Positions 26,990 through 34,284 of a stretch of DNA of 64,000 bases are shown piece after piece. A program made the position numbers and the translations under genes. Source of the DNA: Buttiauxella agrestis (lineage in GTDB: Bacteria; Pseudomonadota; Gammaproteobacteria; Enterobacterales; Enterobacteriaceae); NCBI RefSeq assembly GCF_900446255.1, contig NZ_UIGI01000001.1:1700763-1764762 (forward strand). Reading direction: 5' to 3'. The stretch's first letter is position 1. Each line of letters opens with the position of its first letter. The notes under the pieces were generated by a model. That model made no database searches. It saw nothing but the letters and a program-made list of their open reading frames with translations, and had not been told where the DNA came from.

Positions 26990-29554
26990 ATGAATAACAA
27001 TAAAAGTCGGGTGCCAAAACAACCCGCATTACGCATCAGTCGGCTGGCTTTATTTATTACGGCACATTTAATGTTTCTGGGTAGCGTACAGGCGCGAGAT
27101 ATATTTAACCCGGCACTGCTGGAAGTTAATCCAGCGCAACAGGCTGCAACAGATCTTTCTGTTTTTGAAATAGGCGCCGGTCAGGCACCCGGTACTTATC
27201 ATGTCGATATATACCTCAACAACCAAATACAAGACACGCGTGACGTTGAATTCAAAACTCAGAAAGATTTGCAGGGTAAAGAGAGTCTTCAGCCTTGTTT
27301 GAGCGTGGCGCAACTCGCAGCCTTTGGGGTGAAAACGGATTTGTTCCCGGCCTTGGGTGACAAAAATACGCCGTGTGCCAGGTTGAGTGCTATTCCACAG
27401 GCTAGTGCAGAATTTCGCTTCAGCGGGCAGCAACTCTTGCTGAGCATTCCGCAGGCGGCGGTTTCACAAAATGCACGCGGTTATGTTCCGGAAGCCCAGT
27501 GGGATAACGGGATTCCAGCATTTTTGCTTAACTACAGCTTGAGCGGCGCGAACAACTTTTCCCGCAACGGAAGTGGGGCAAACAGCGATACGCAATACGC
27601 CAACTTGCGGCCTGGTTTGAATATCGGCGCCTGGCGGTTGCGTAATTACACCACCTGGAGCCGTGATAGTGACGGTCAGGATAAGTGGAACACGGTGTAT
27701 ACCTACGCATCGCGCAGCATTATTTCACTCAAAAGTCAGTTGACGCTGGGTGACAGTAACTCGCCGTCAGACGTATTCGACAGCGTACCGTTCCGTGGTG
27801 CGCAACTGGCTTCCGACGACGACATGATGCCGGACAGCATGAAAGGCTATGCGCCAGTGGTGCGCGGGATTGCTCGCACCAATGCCCAGGTGATTATTCG
27901 CCAGAACGGTTATGTCATTTATCAAAGCTACGTTGCACCCGGTGCTTTTGAGATTACCGATATGTACCCGACCGGTGGCTCCGGCGATTTATATGTCACC
28001 ATCAAAGAGGCTGATGGCAGTGAACAATTGCTGGTGGTGCCGTTTGCTTCTCTGCCCGTTTTGCAGCGTGAAGGGCGGCTGAAATACAGCATCACCGGCG
28101 GCCAGTATCGTTCATACGACAGCAGTGTGGATAAAACACCGTTCGCACAAGGGACGACAATCTACGGTTTACCAAAAGGCTTCACGCTTTACGGCGGCGG
28201 GCAGCTTGCCGACCACTATCAATCGATGGCGCTGGGCTTAGGTAAAAATCTCGGTGAGTTCGGCGCGCTGTCAACTGACATCACGCAGGCGTGGGCGACG
28301 TTGCAGGAGCAGGCGCAAAGTAATGGCCAGTCCTGGCGCGTGCGCTACAGCAAAAACTTTGTGCCAACAGGCACTAATTTCGCCATCGCGGGTTATCGGT
28401 ATTCAACGGATGGCTACTACAGCCTGCAAGAGGTGATGGACACCTGGCGTGATGGCAACCGCCCATTGCTGATTGAGCGGCGTCGCAACCGCAGTGAACT
28501 GAGCATCAGCCAGGATCTTACTCACAATCTGGGGACGTTATCCGCCAGTTGGGTCAATGAAGATTACTGGAACAGTGGCCGCACTATGCGCTCGATTGGC
28601 GGCGGGTATAACAACACGTGGAATGGTGTGAGTTACAGCCTCAATTACAGCTATAACGAGAATTCCACCTCCAGCAGCAGCGCGGGTTACGGGCGTATTT
28701 ACGACCGCGACCAGGTATTTAGTTTCAACATCAGCGTGCCGTTGAACCTATTTATGTCGAACACTTATGCCAGCTATAACCTGAGCACCAGTAAGCATGG
28801 GAATACCACCAATAGCGTGGGGCTCAACGGCACAGCACTGGAGGGCAACAACCTGAGCTGGGGTATCCAACAAGGTTATGGCAGCCAGGGTGCAGGTTAT
28901 ACCGGCAACTTAAATACTGATTATCGTGGCAGCTACGGCGAAGTGACGGGTGGTTATGCTTACGACCAGAATAGCCAACGCCTGAATTATGGCGTGCAGG
29001 GTGGAGTTATTGCTCATCAAAATGGCGTAACCTTTGGTCAACCGATGGGGGAAACCGTCGCGTTAGTGTCGGCGCCTGGCGCGAGCGGTGTCGGTGTTGA
29101 CAACCAGCCTGGCGTGAAAACCGACTGGCGTGGTTATGCCATCGTGCCATATACCAGTCCGTATCGTAAAAATGCGGTGCAGCTTAATACTCAGTCGCTG
29201 CCAGATGATGTCGACTTAACGCTCAATAACCAGAATGTGGTGCCAACAAGGGGAGCGGTAGTGCGCGCAAACTTCAACGCAAGCGTTGGTCAGCGTGCCT
29301 TGATGACCCTTATCCGTTTGGGCGGTGCGCCCGTTCCATTCGGCTCAATCGTGACCGACATGGCGCATAAAAATGATGACGGTTTTATTGTCGGTGATGC
29401 GGGGCAGGTTTATCTCACGGGCCTGGCTGACAGTGGCCATTTATTAGTGAAGTGGGGGAGTGATAAGCAAGAGCAATGTCAGGTCGGTTATCAGCTTCGC
29501 CGAACGACTGTGGCAAATGCTGGTGTGCAAACGCTTAATGGCCAATGCCATTAA
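26990..29554 (+). CDS. Outer-membrane fimbrial usher
   Basis: The 854-residue usher is the pore and assembly platform for the fimbria. The start at 26990 (MNNNKSRVP) precedes a signal ending SVQARDIFNPALLE. The open frame back to 26888 overlaps the chaperone gene and is not homologous. Landmarks are DVEFKTQKDLQGKESLQPCLS in the N-terminal domain, DSVPFRGAQLASDDDMMPDSMKGYAPVVRGIA at the start of the barrel and plug, and the C-terminal cysteine pair in EQCQVGYQ...LNGQCH. Full length, no frameshift. Confidence 0.94.
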   Translation: MNNNKSRVPKQPALRISRLALFITAHLMFLGSVQARDIFNPALLEVNPAQQAATDLSVFEIGAGQAPGTYHVDIYLNNQIQDTRDVEFKTQKDLQGKESLQPCLSVAQLAAFGVKTDLFPALGDKNTPCARLSAIPQASAEFRFSGQQLLLSIPQAAVSQNARGYVPEAQWDNGIPAFLLNYSLSGANNFSRNGSGANSDTQYANLRPGLNIGAWRLRNYTTWSRDSDGQDKWNTVYTYASRSIISLKSQLTLGDSNSPSDVFDSVPFRGAQLASDDDMMPDSMKGYAPVVRGIARTNAQVIIRQNGYVIYQSYVAPGAFEITDMYPTGGSGDLYVTIKEADGSEQLLVVPFASLPVLQREGRLKYSITGGQYRSYDSSVDKTPFAQGTTIYGLPKGFTLYGGGQLADHYQSMALGLGKNLGEFGALSTDITQAWATLQEQAQSNGQSWRVRYSKNFVPTGTNFAIAGYRYSTDGYYSLQEVMDTWRDGNRPLLIERRRNRSELSISQDLTHNLGTLSASWVNEDYWNSGRTMRSIGGGYNNTWNGVSYSLNYSYNENSTSSSSAGYGRIYDRDQVFSFNISVPLNLFMSNTYASYNLSTSKHGNTTNSVGLNGTALEGNNLSWGIQQGYGSQGAGYTGNLNTDYRGSYGEVTGGYAYDQNSQRLNYGVQGGVIAHQNGVTFGQPMGETVALVSAPGASGVGVDNQPGVKTDWRGYAIVPYTSPYRKNAVQLNTQSLPDDVDLTLNNQNVVPTRGAVVRANFNASVGQRALMTLIRLGGAPVPFGSIVTDMAHKNDDGFIVGDAGQVYLTGLADSGHLLVKWGSDKQEQCQVGYQLRRTTVANAGVQTLNGQCH

Positions 29555-29617
29555 TCTTTTACGCTAACTTCCGTTGATTTCCGTTAAATAGCACAACTCT
29601 ATTTAAGAGATACAGTA

Positions 29618-30607
29618 ATGAAATTAAGTATGGATTTTTTACGCCTGAATAAAGCCTATTGCCCCGGCATTATCAATTGTATATTTCGCAAAGTCATATT
29701 AGTGGCACCTTTTTTAATTGCGTTAACCACCGGGTATACGCAAGCAGCTTGCCCGGTAATATATAACGCGACGCCACCAGCTGATTTAAGTATTGACCCG
29801 TCTTTACCTGTCGGATCGGTACTGGCGACTATGCAATTAAGTTGGCCTTCGCAAAATGGTTGTCAGGTTATTGGGTCGGGAGCAGGGTTCCATATCGGCC
29901 AATTTGGCAACGGAGTACCGAATGGTAATCTATACCCGACTGGCCTGGCCGGCGTTTCCTACCGCGGAAGAATTGATGGCTGGTACGACAGTGCTTATTG
30001 GCCAACAGTTTATGACTCATCAACGCCTCAATTTACCTCGATGGGTAATGGAACGGCGACCATTGAATTTGTGAAAACCGGGCCGGTTGAAGCCGGCATA
30101 CTTCCGCCGATGGATTATTTGCGGGTACAAGCGACAGACGTAAGCGGCACGCCTGATGTGGCGATGCTGATCATTCGTACCGGCGTGCCTATTCCCGTCG
30201 ATCCTGTCATCAACTCATGTTCAGCAACGCCTGTGGTCCCTGTGTCATTAAATACCGTTCTAAACGATGACCTGGCAACGGTGGGTGCAACGGCAGGGGA
30301 TAAAACATTTAATATTAATGTGACCTGTACCGGCCCGGCGAATATCTCTTTGATGTTTACCGGCGATGTGGTGGATAGCAACAATGCCGTATTTAGAAAC
30401 AGCGATGCCATTACGGGCAGTACAATTGGAATCCAAATATTAAACAATAACAGCGCTGTTCCCATAGGCGCAGGGCATTATATGAATTTAGATGTGGTGA
30501 ATGGCACTGTTTCACCCACATTTACTGCCCGATATTATGCTTTTGCCCAGCCTGTTATCGCCGGGAATGTGAATGCTATTGCTTACGCCACCATTGTTTA
30601 TAACTGA
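29618..30607 (+). CDS. Two-domain fimbrial tip adhesin
   Basis: The 329-residue exported protein has a long signal region (about 1-43, ending YTQAA). An N-terminal lectin-like domain (about 44-195), unlike FimH at sight, is rich in Gly, Tyr and Trp (GWYDSAYWPTVYD). The linker is VPIPVDPVINSC, and a C-terminal pilin domain ends AYATIVYN. Two-domain architecture and position after the usher make it the probable receptor-binding tip protein. The receptor is unknown. Confidence 0.82.
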   Translation: MKLSMDFLRLNKAYCPGIINCIFRKVILVAPFLIALTTGYTQAACPVIYNATPPADLSIDPSLPVGSVLATMQLSWPSQNGCQVIGSGAGFHIGQFGNGVPNGNLYPTGLAGVSYRGRIDGWYDSAYWPTVYDSSTPQFTSMGNGTATIEFVKTGPVEAGILPPMDYLRVQATDVSGTPDVAMLIIRTGVPIPVDPVINSCSATPVVPVSLNTVLNDDLATVGATAGDKTFNINVTCTGPANISLMFTGDVVDSNNAVFRNSDAITGSTIGIQILNNNSAVPIGAGHYMNLDVVNGTVSPTFTARYYAFAQPVIAGNVNAIAYATIVYN

Positions 30608-30658
30608 TGTTTTAATTTGTCTCACAGCTAAATACCTCTATATAAAACCAGGACTTAA

Positions 30659-31183
30659 ATGATGAATAAAAAATTATGCATGAGCCTGCTGGCTACCCTC
30701 ACCACGTTGGCATTAACAAAGAGTGTTAACGCGACAGATGTGACGATTAATATCTCCGGGAAAGTAGTGGCTTCCCCATGTGTACTCGATGGCTCTGGCA
30801 CGATTAACGTTGACCTGGGGCAGACTCTTCAGGCGGCTGATTTAGAGACAGCAGGGTCATTTAGCAACTGGGTGCCGTTCACTATTAATATGAAGAATTG
30901 CCCGGCCAGTACTAATAACGTGATTGCCACATTCAGTGGCGCGGCTGACGCCTTGGATGCTTCCCGTTTATACACCAGCACAGGGACTGCGAACAACGTT
31001 GCGGTGGAGTTGCAAAGTAGTGATGCCACGCATATTCCATTGGGTAACGCCAAAACGTTGACCATTCCACGCGCTGCAGATAACACGGCGGTTTTCCCGT
31101 TACAGAGCCGCGTGTGGTCTAAAGGCAACGTCACCACCGGGACCATTGCTTTGGTGGTGAATGTGACGTTTACCTATAACTAA
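30659..31183 (+). CDS. Minor fimbrial subunit
   Basis: The 174-residue pilin-like protein has signal MMNKKLCMSLLATLTTLALTKSVNA, a cysteine pair (VASPCVLDG and MKNCPAST) and the C-terminal strand VVNVTFTYN. The fold of the type 1 pilin family is clear. It follows the adhesin gene after 51 bases; AGGA precedes the ATG. Being last, it is probably a minor, adaptor or base subunit. A second ATG at 30662 is equally usable. Confidence 0.88.
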   Translation: MMNKKLCMSLLATLTTLALTKSVNATDVTINISGKVVASPCVLDGSGTINVDLGQTLQAADLETAGSFSNWVPFTINMKNCPASTNNVIATFSGAADALDASRLYTSTGTANNVAVELQSSDATHIPLGNAKTLTIPRAADNTAVFPLQSRVWSKGNVTTGTIALVVNVTFTYN

Positions 31184-31196
31184 AACACCGCTCGTA

Positions 31197-31232
31197 AATG
31201 GGCTCGTGGAAATCATACTTCACGTGCCCATT
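31197..31232 (+). terminator. Hairpin after the last fimbrial subunit gene
   Basis: AATGGGCTCGTG and CACGTGCCCATT form a 12-bp stem with one mismatch and a 12-base loop, 14 bases after the stop codon. There is no T-run; it may be a factor-dependent end or an mRNA 3' stabiliser before the LuxR-type gene. Confidence 0.55.
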
Positions 31233-31310
31233 CATCAGTATAAGCCACCAGTATCTCGCTTAATTAGGCCGATAAACTTCCGCACTCAGACATAATTTCA
31301 CAGGACATCC

Positions 31311-31934
31311 ATGCTAAATATTGCCATCGAGGATTCAAACACTTTTTATCGGTATGGGTTACAATTTTTTCTAGAAAATATTTTTCTTCACGAAAAAAAG
31401 AAAGCGGTTCAGTTTGAAGTATTAACAAAATTCAATATGAATGAAGCGGATGTTGTGGTGCAAAGCTTTGTTGCGGGGGAAGAATACACTTGTCATTATA
31501 AGTTAAAATACCGCAGCAAACCAGGGTTGATTATTGGCTTATATGAAACAGATAGAGGCAAGCTTCTTTCTGAATTACCCAAATGCATCCAAAAGCTTGT
31601 CATTATTTGTCGTACAGATTCAATAAGCGATTGCCGGGAGAAGATAATTTCGGCATGGGATGAAATTGCTCACGAGTCTAAAAAGAAGGACTATAGAAAA
31701 TGCTTTAACTGCAAATACCTGTCGCTGACATCACAGCAAGTAACGATTGCCCAAAAGATGCTGCATGGACAGGGTCTGTCACAAATTGCACAGGCTTTGG
31801 GTATTAATGTTAAAACAGTCAGCGCTCATAAACGTTTAATCATGCAAAAATTTAATCTACGAAATGATTTTGAGTTGATGCGTTTTCTTTACAATATGAA
31901 ATCGCATATCCCCCCAATACATCTCTATTCTTAG
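31311..31934 (+). CDS. LuxR-type regulator linked to the fimbrial operon
   Basis: The 207-residue DNA-binding protein has a C-terminal LuxR HTH (YLSLTSQQVTIAQKMLHGQGLSQIAQALGINVKTVSAHKRLIMQKFNL is split here only by description; residues about 138-185). The N-terminal part (LNIAIEDSNTFYRYGLQFFLENIF) resembles a receiver domain without the usual phospho-acceptor pattern, as in RcsA/BglJ/FimW-like proteins. AGGA precedes the ATG at 31311. It lies 127 bases behind the last subunit gene in the same direction, so it probably regulates fimbriation or links it to motility; that is inference. Confidence 0.8.
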   Translation: MLNIAIEDSNTFYRYGLQFFLENIFLHEKKKAVQFEVLTKFNMNEADVVVQSFVAGEEYTCHYKLKYRSKPGLIIGLYETDRGKLLSELPKCIQKLVIICRTDSISDCREKIISAWDEIAHESKKKDYRKCFNCKYLSLTSQQVTIAQKMLHGQGLSQIAQALGINVKTVSAHKRLIMQKFNLRNDFELMRFLYNMKSHIPPIHLYS

Positions 31935-32177
31935 CGAGAAGGTAAGGAAAATAAACGAAGCGCTATTTGCTGACAGTGTATATTAACGAATAAATTCTTG
32001 AGGGTTTGTTTTTTTACAAAGGGTAATACTAAGAAGGTTTTAATTCGAATGGTGCGTCCGAGTGGACGGGGAAATTGCAGATTTGGTTTAAAATCACAAC
32101 TAGTTATGCATCGCAAAAATGTGTTACTCGCGACTTGATGTGATACTGGACCTTGAATGGGGCTCTATTGAATTGAC

Positions 32178-32217
32178 CTGCTCCCCGTTGATTAGTACAT
32201 CCCGATGTTAGTAATGT
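32178..32217 (+). repeat. Degenerate 40-base direct repeat, copy 1
   Basis: CTGCTCCCCGTTGATTA starts this copy and ATGTTAGTAATGT ends it. The copy at 33343-33382 is in the same orientation, matching at 33 of 40 positions. The two bracket the orphan lipoprotein gene, and their form suggests the end of a decayed insertion sequence; I cannot name the family. Confidence 0.6.
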
Positions 32218-32296
32218 CTTCATAAGCCAAAAACGGACGTTGTTAAAAGCATAGTGTGCTAATTTGTACGAAGTTGCTTTTAGGAGGTTTGTTTGA

Positions 32297-32371
32297 ATGC
32301 GCTATAGCTGCATGAATGATACAAAATGGAATGAGATCAGGCTTGCAATGGTTAGATATCCACTATCTTGA
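32297..32371 (+). pseudogene. 24-codon stub with strong ribosome site (possible DUF6678 N-terminus)
   Basis: AGGAGG at 32282-32287 lies at ideal distance before the ATG at 32297. The product would be MRYSCMNDTKWNEIRLAMVR then YPLS and a stop. The MNDTKWNEI motif is reminiscent of the start of DUF6678 proteins as I remember them, which are about 100 or more residues, so this is probably a truncated remnant. The family link is uncertain. Confidence 0.3.
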
Positions 32372-32703
32372 TGTGATAACAAATTCAGTTGAGCAGCATG
32401 CTTTGGTTGGCGCTATTCTTCGGATTATTCATCTACCTGGAATGGAGACTGAAACCGGTTATAGAATTTTTGGGTACGCAGATTCATTCGGCAATGCGAA
32501 TTATCTTTAGGTGGACAAAACCGTTAAGCGGCCAGCAGGATAACTTAAATCGTTGTGTTGAATTGCCTTCCGCTCTTCGTTCATAGCAGATCCGATCCTT
32601 TTAACAGGCAGTTTTGTGCCAGGGCGTGAAACGGTCCATTAGCTCTGATGTTTTACTGTTATTGATTACATATATAGCAAAGCAGCTAGTTCAGCCTAAG
32701 TAA

Positions 32704-33243
32704 TTATTTATGACACAAGTCGCTGTAATCTGTTGCTTTCATCACCTTGACAGTTCCAGTTGATTTATTGATTTCATAAACCTCAAAATAACACATATTC
32801 TGATCGTTAGAATTACGGAACTCATACAAATGATCTTTCTCAGGACGTATTGTTATCATTTTTTGACATGATCTTTGATCACTTAAATGATTGCTGGCCC
32901 AAAAAGTGAGTAGTTTACCTGAGCGAACATGGTACTCTGCCATGTCTAGAGGATACTTATTTTTTGGAAGTGATGATTTTTTAAAGCCCTTATCAATATA
33001 TACGGACTGTTTTTCGAAAGTCTGCCGAACATGGGGATACCAGCCTTTTGGTGGCATCGTATAGGGTTGGTTACAATCATATCCGTCCCAAAGATGCGAA
33101 TATGTTGTAAAGCCGATGATTCTTACCTCGGCAGTATCTCCGGAAGTTCTATCATTAAAATGGTTAACTACAACCTCATGTTTCGTACATCCACTTAGTA
33201 GCATTGTTAATATAATTAATGAGGATTTTATTGTTGACCGCAT
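32704..33243 (-). CDS. Orphan lipoprotein of unknown function
   Basis: The 179-residue protein begins MRSTIKSSLIILTMLLSGC, a signal with a perfect lipobox (LSGC, Cys19). AGGA precedes the ATG at 33243; an upstream ATG at 33258 is less well placed. The mature part is polar with four further cysteines (CNQ, SCQ, MCY, LCH), perhaps two disulfides, and HLWDGYDCNQPYTMPPKGWYPHVRQTF in the middle. I recognise no family. It stands alone and AT-rich between two copies of a degenerate 40-base repeat, suggesting horizontal acquisition. Confidence 0.72.
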   Translation of the reverse strand: MRSTIKSSLIILTMLLSGCTKHEVVVNHFNDRTSGDTAEVRIIGFTTYSHLWDGYDCNQPYTMPPKGWYPHVRQTFEKQSVYIDKGFKKSSLPKNKYPLDMAEYHVRSGKLLTFWASNHLSDQRSCQKMITIRPEKDHLYEFRNSNDQNMCYFEVYEINKSTGTVKVMKATDYSDLCHK

Positions 33244-33772
33244 TGCATTTCCTGTCATGTCTATGCTTATAAGAAAATCATTAGTTACCCCATTCTATCA
33301 AGGGATATCTCAAGTCACCAGTATGGTGAACAGAATCCTGGTCTGCTCCCCGTTGATTAACACGCTGCAATGTTAGTAATGTGACTATTTGGCTACGAGA
33401 TCTACTACGGACTTCCGCCCTTCGCTCTTAGCGGTCCCTCAGCACCATGCCCGTCCACTCCATGCAAAAGCGGATGGGGCACAAATTCCCGCCAGCTCAC
33501 AAACAAATAAACCTTTATATTGCTGTGTGTTTATTTGCAGTGAGTAAATAAGTGGCTTTTTTTTGTACAAGCGCAACGCTGTAATATGTATATCAAATAA
33601 CGGCATCGACTTTTGTTAATCAATATAAAAAGAAAGCGTTTCTTAACTAGTTGATTTTAATGAATTAAAATATTGGTGAAATGATTGCATCAATAATAGT
33701 CCTGGAGCATATATAAATAGCACAGTAACTAAATTATAATTCTTTAACATCCGGTTGATATACGAGGTCAGA
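33244..33772. other. Gene-free region with second repeat copy and AT-rich promoter zone
   Basis: The left part holds the second 40-base repeat (33343-33382) and a further segment CTTCCGCCCTTCGCTCTTAG (from 33412) that resembles CTTCCGCTCTTCGTTCATAG near 32568. The right part (about 33560-33760) is strongly AT-rich and probably contains the promoter of the periplasmic protein/GGDEF-EAL pair. No gene is supported. Confidence 0.5.
33343..33382 (+). repeat. Degenerate 40-base direct repeat, copy 2
   Basis: Same orientation as the copy at 32178-32217; identical over the first 17 and last 13 bases, diverged in the middle. It lies just right of the orphan lipoprotein gene. Confidence 0.6.
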
Positions 33773-34267
33773 ATGCGATTAATTGTCATGCTTTTAAGCT
33801 TTGCGCTCACCACACAGGTCTGGGCGGGTGAATTTTCCAGACCTGCCGGTAAAATCCTTTTAACGCTGTCTGGTAATATCGAAAATACAAATGAAGGTGG
33901 AAAAGCCGTTTTTGATCTCGCCAGCCTTGAAAAACTGGGTATGGTCAGCTTTCAGACCACTTCTCCCTGGTATGATGGCCGCACTACCTTTACGGGTATT
34001 CCACTGCAAAAGCTCATGAATTATGTCGGAGCGAAAGGTTCTGTTGTTAAGGTCACTGCACTCAATGACTACACCACCGAAATCCCCCTCAATGATTTTA
34101 AGAAATACAATGTTATCCTTGCTTTAAAAATCAACGGAGAATATATGCGTATCCGTGATAAAGGCCCGTTGTTTGTTGTTTACCCCTATGACAGCATTCC
34201 TGAGTTGAATAATCAGATTTATTATTCAAGGTCAGCCTGGCAGGTCAGCAGAATGAATATTGAGTAA
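33773..34267 (+). CDS. Periplasmic protein with oxidoreductase/molybdopterin-binding-like fold, partner of the GGDEF-EAL protein
   Basis: The 164-residue exported protein (signal MRLIVMLLSFALTTQVWAG) has ILLTLSGNIENTN, TGIPLQKLMNYVGAKGSVVKVTALNDYTTEIPLNDF and KGPLFVVYPYD. This is the pattern of small SUOX/molybdopterin-binding-domain-like periplasmic proteins; the usual cofactor cysteine is absent. GAGG lies 5 bases before the ATG at 33773. It is 17 bases upstream of a membrane GGDEF-EAL gene, so it most likely senses a periplasmic cue for that enzyme. That role is inferred from linkage. Confidence 0.75.
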   Translation: MRLIVMLLSFALTTQVWAGEFSRPAGKILLTLSGNIENTNEGGKAVFDLASLEKLGMVSFQTTSPWYDGRTTFTGIPLQKLMNYVGAKGSVVKVTALNDYTTEIPLNDFKKYNVILALKINGEYMRIRDKGPLFVVYPYDSIPELNNQIYYSRSAWQVSRMNIE

Positions 34268-34284
34268 GGGGTCAGAACACGAAC

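Larger units (their letters stand above)
31935..32703. other. Gene-poor remnant region left of the orphan lipoprotein
   Basis: A 769-base stretch with no intact gene I can support. It holds one copy of a 40-base sequence that recurs at 33343 (see repeat entries), a 24-codon stub with a strong ribosome site at 32297, and short AT-rich frames with no recognisable homology. The mixture looks like a scar of past insertions and deletions. Confidence 0.5.

Noticed and set aside
31931-32116. 61-codon minus-strand frame beyond the LuxR-type gene.
   Set aside because: No homology, no ribosome site, overlaps the end of the LuxR-type gene.
32398-32586. 62-codon frame with a possible membrane helix (MLWLALFFGLFIYLEWRLKPVI start).
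   Set aside because: The hydrophobic start is suggestive, but there is no good ribosome site, no recognised family, and it lies in a scarred region; composition alone is not enough.
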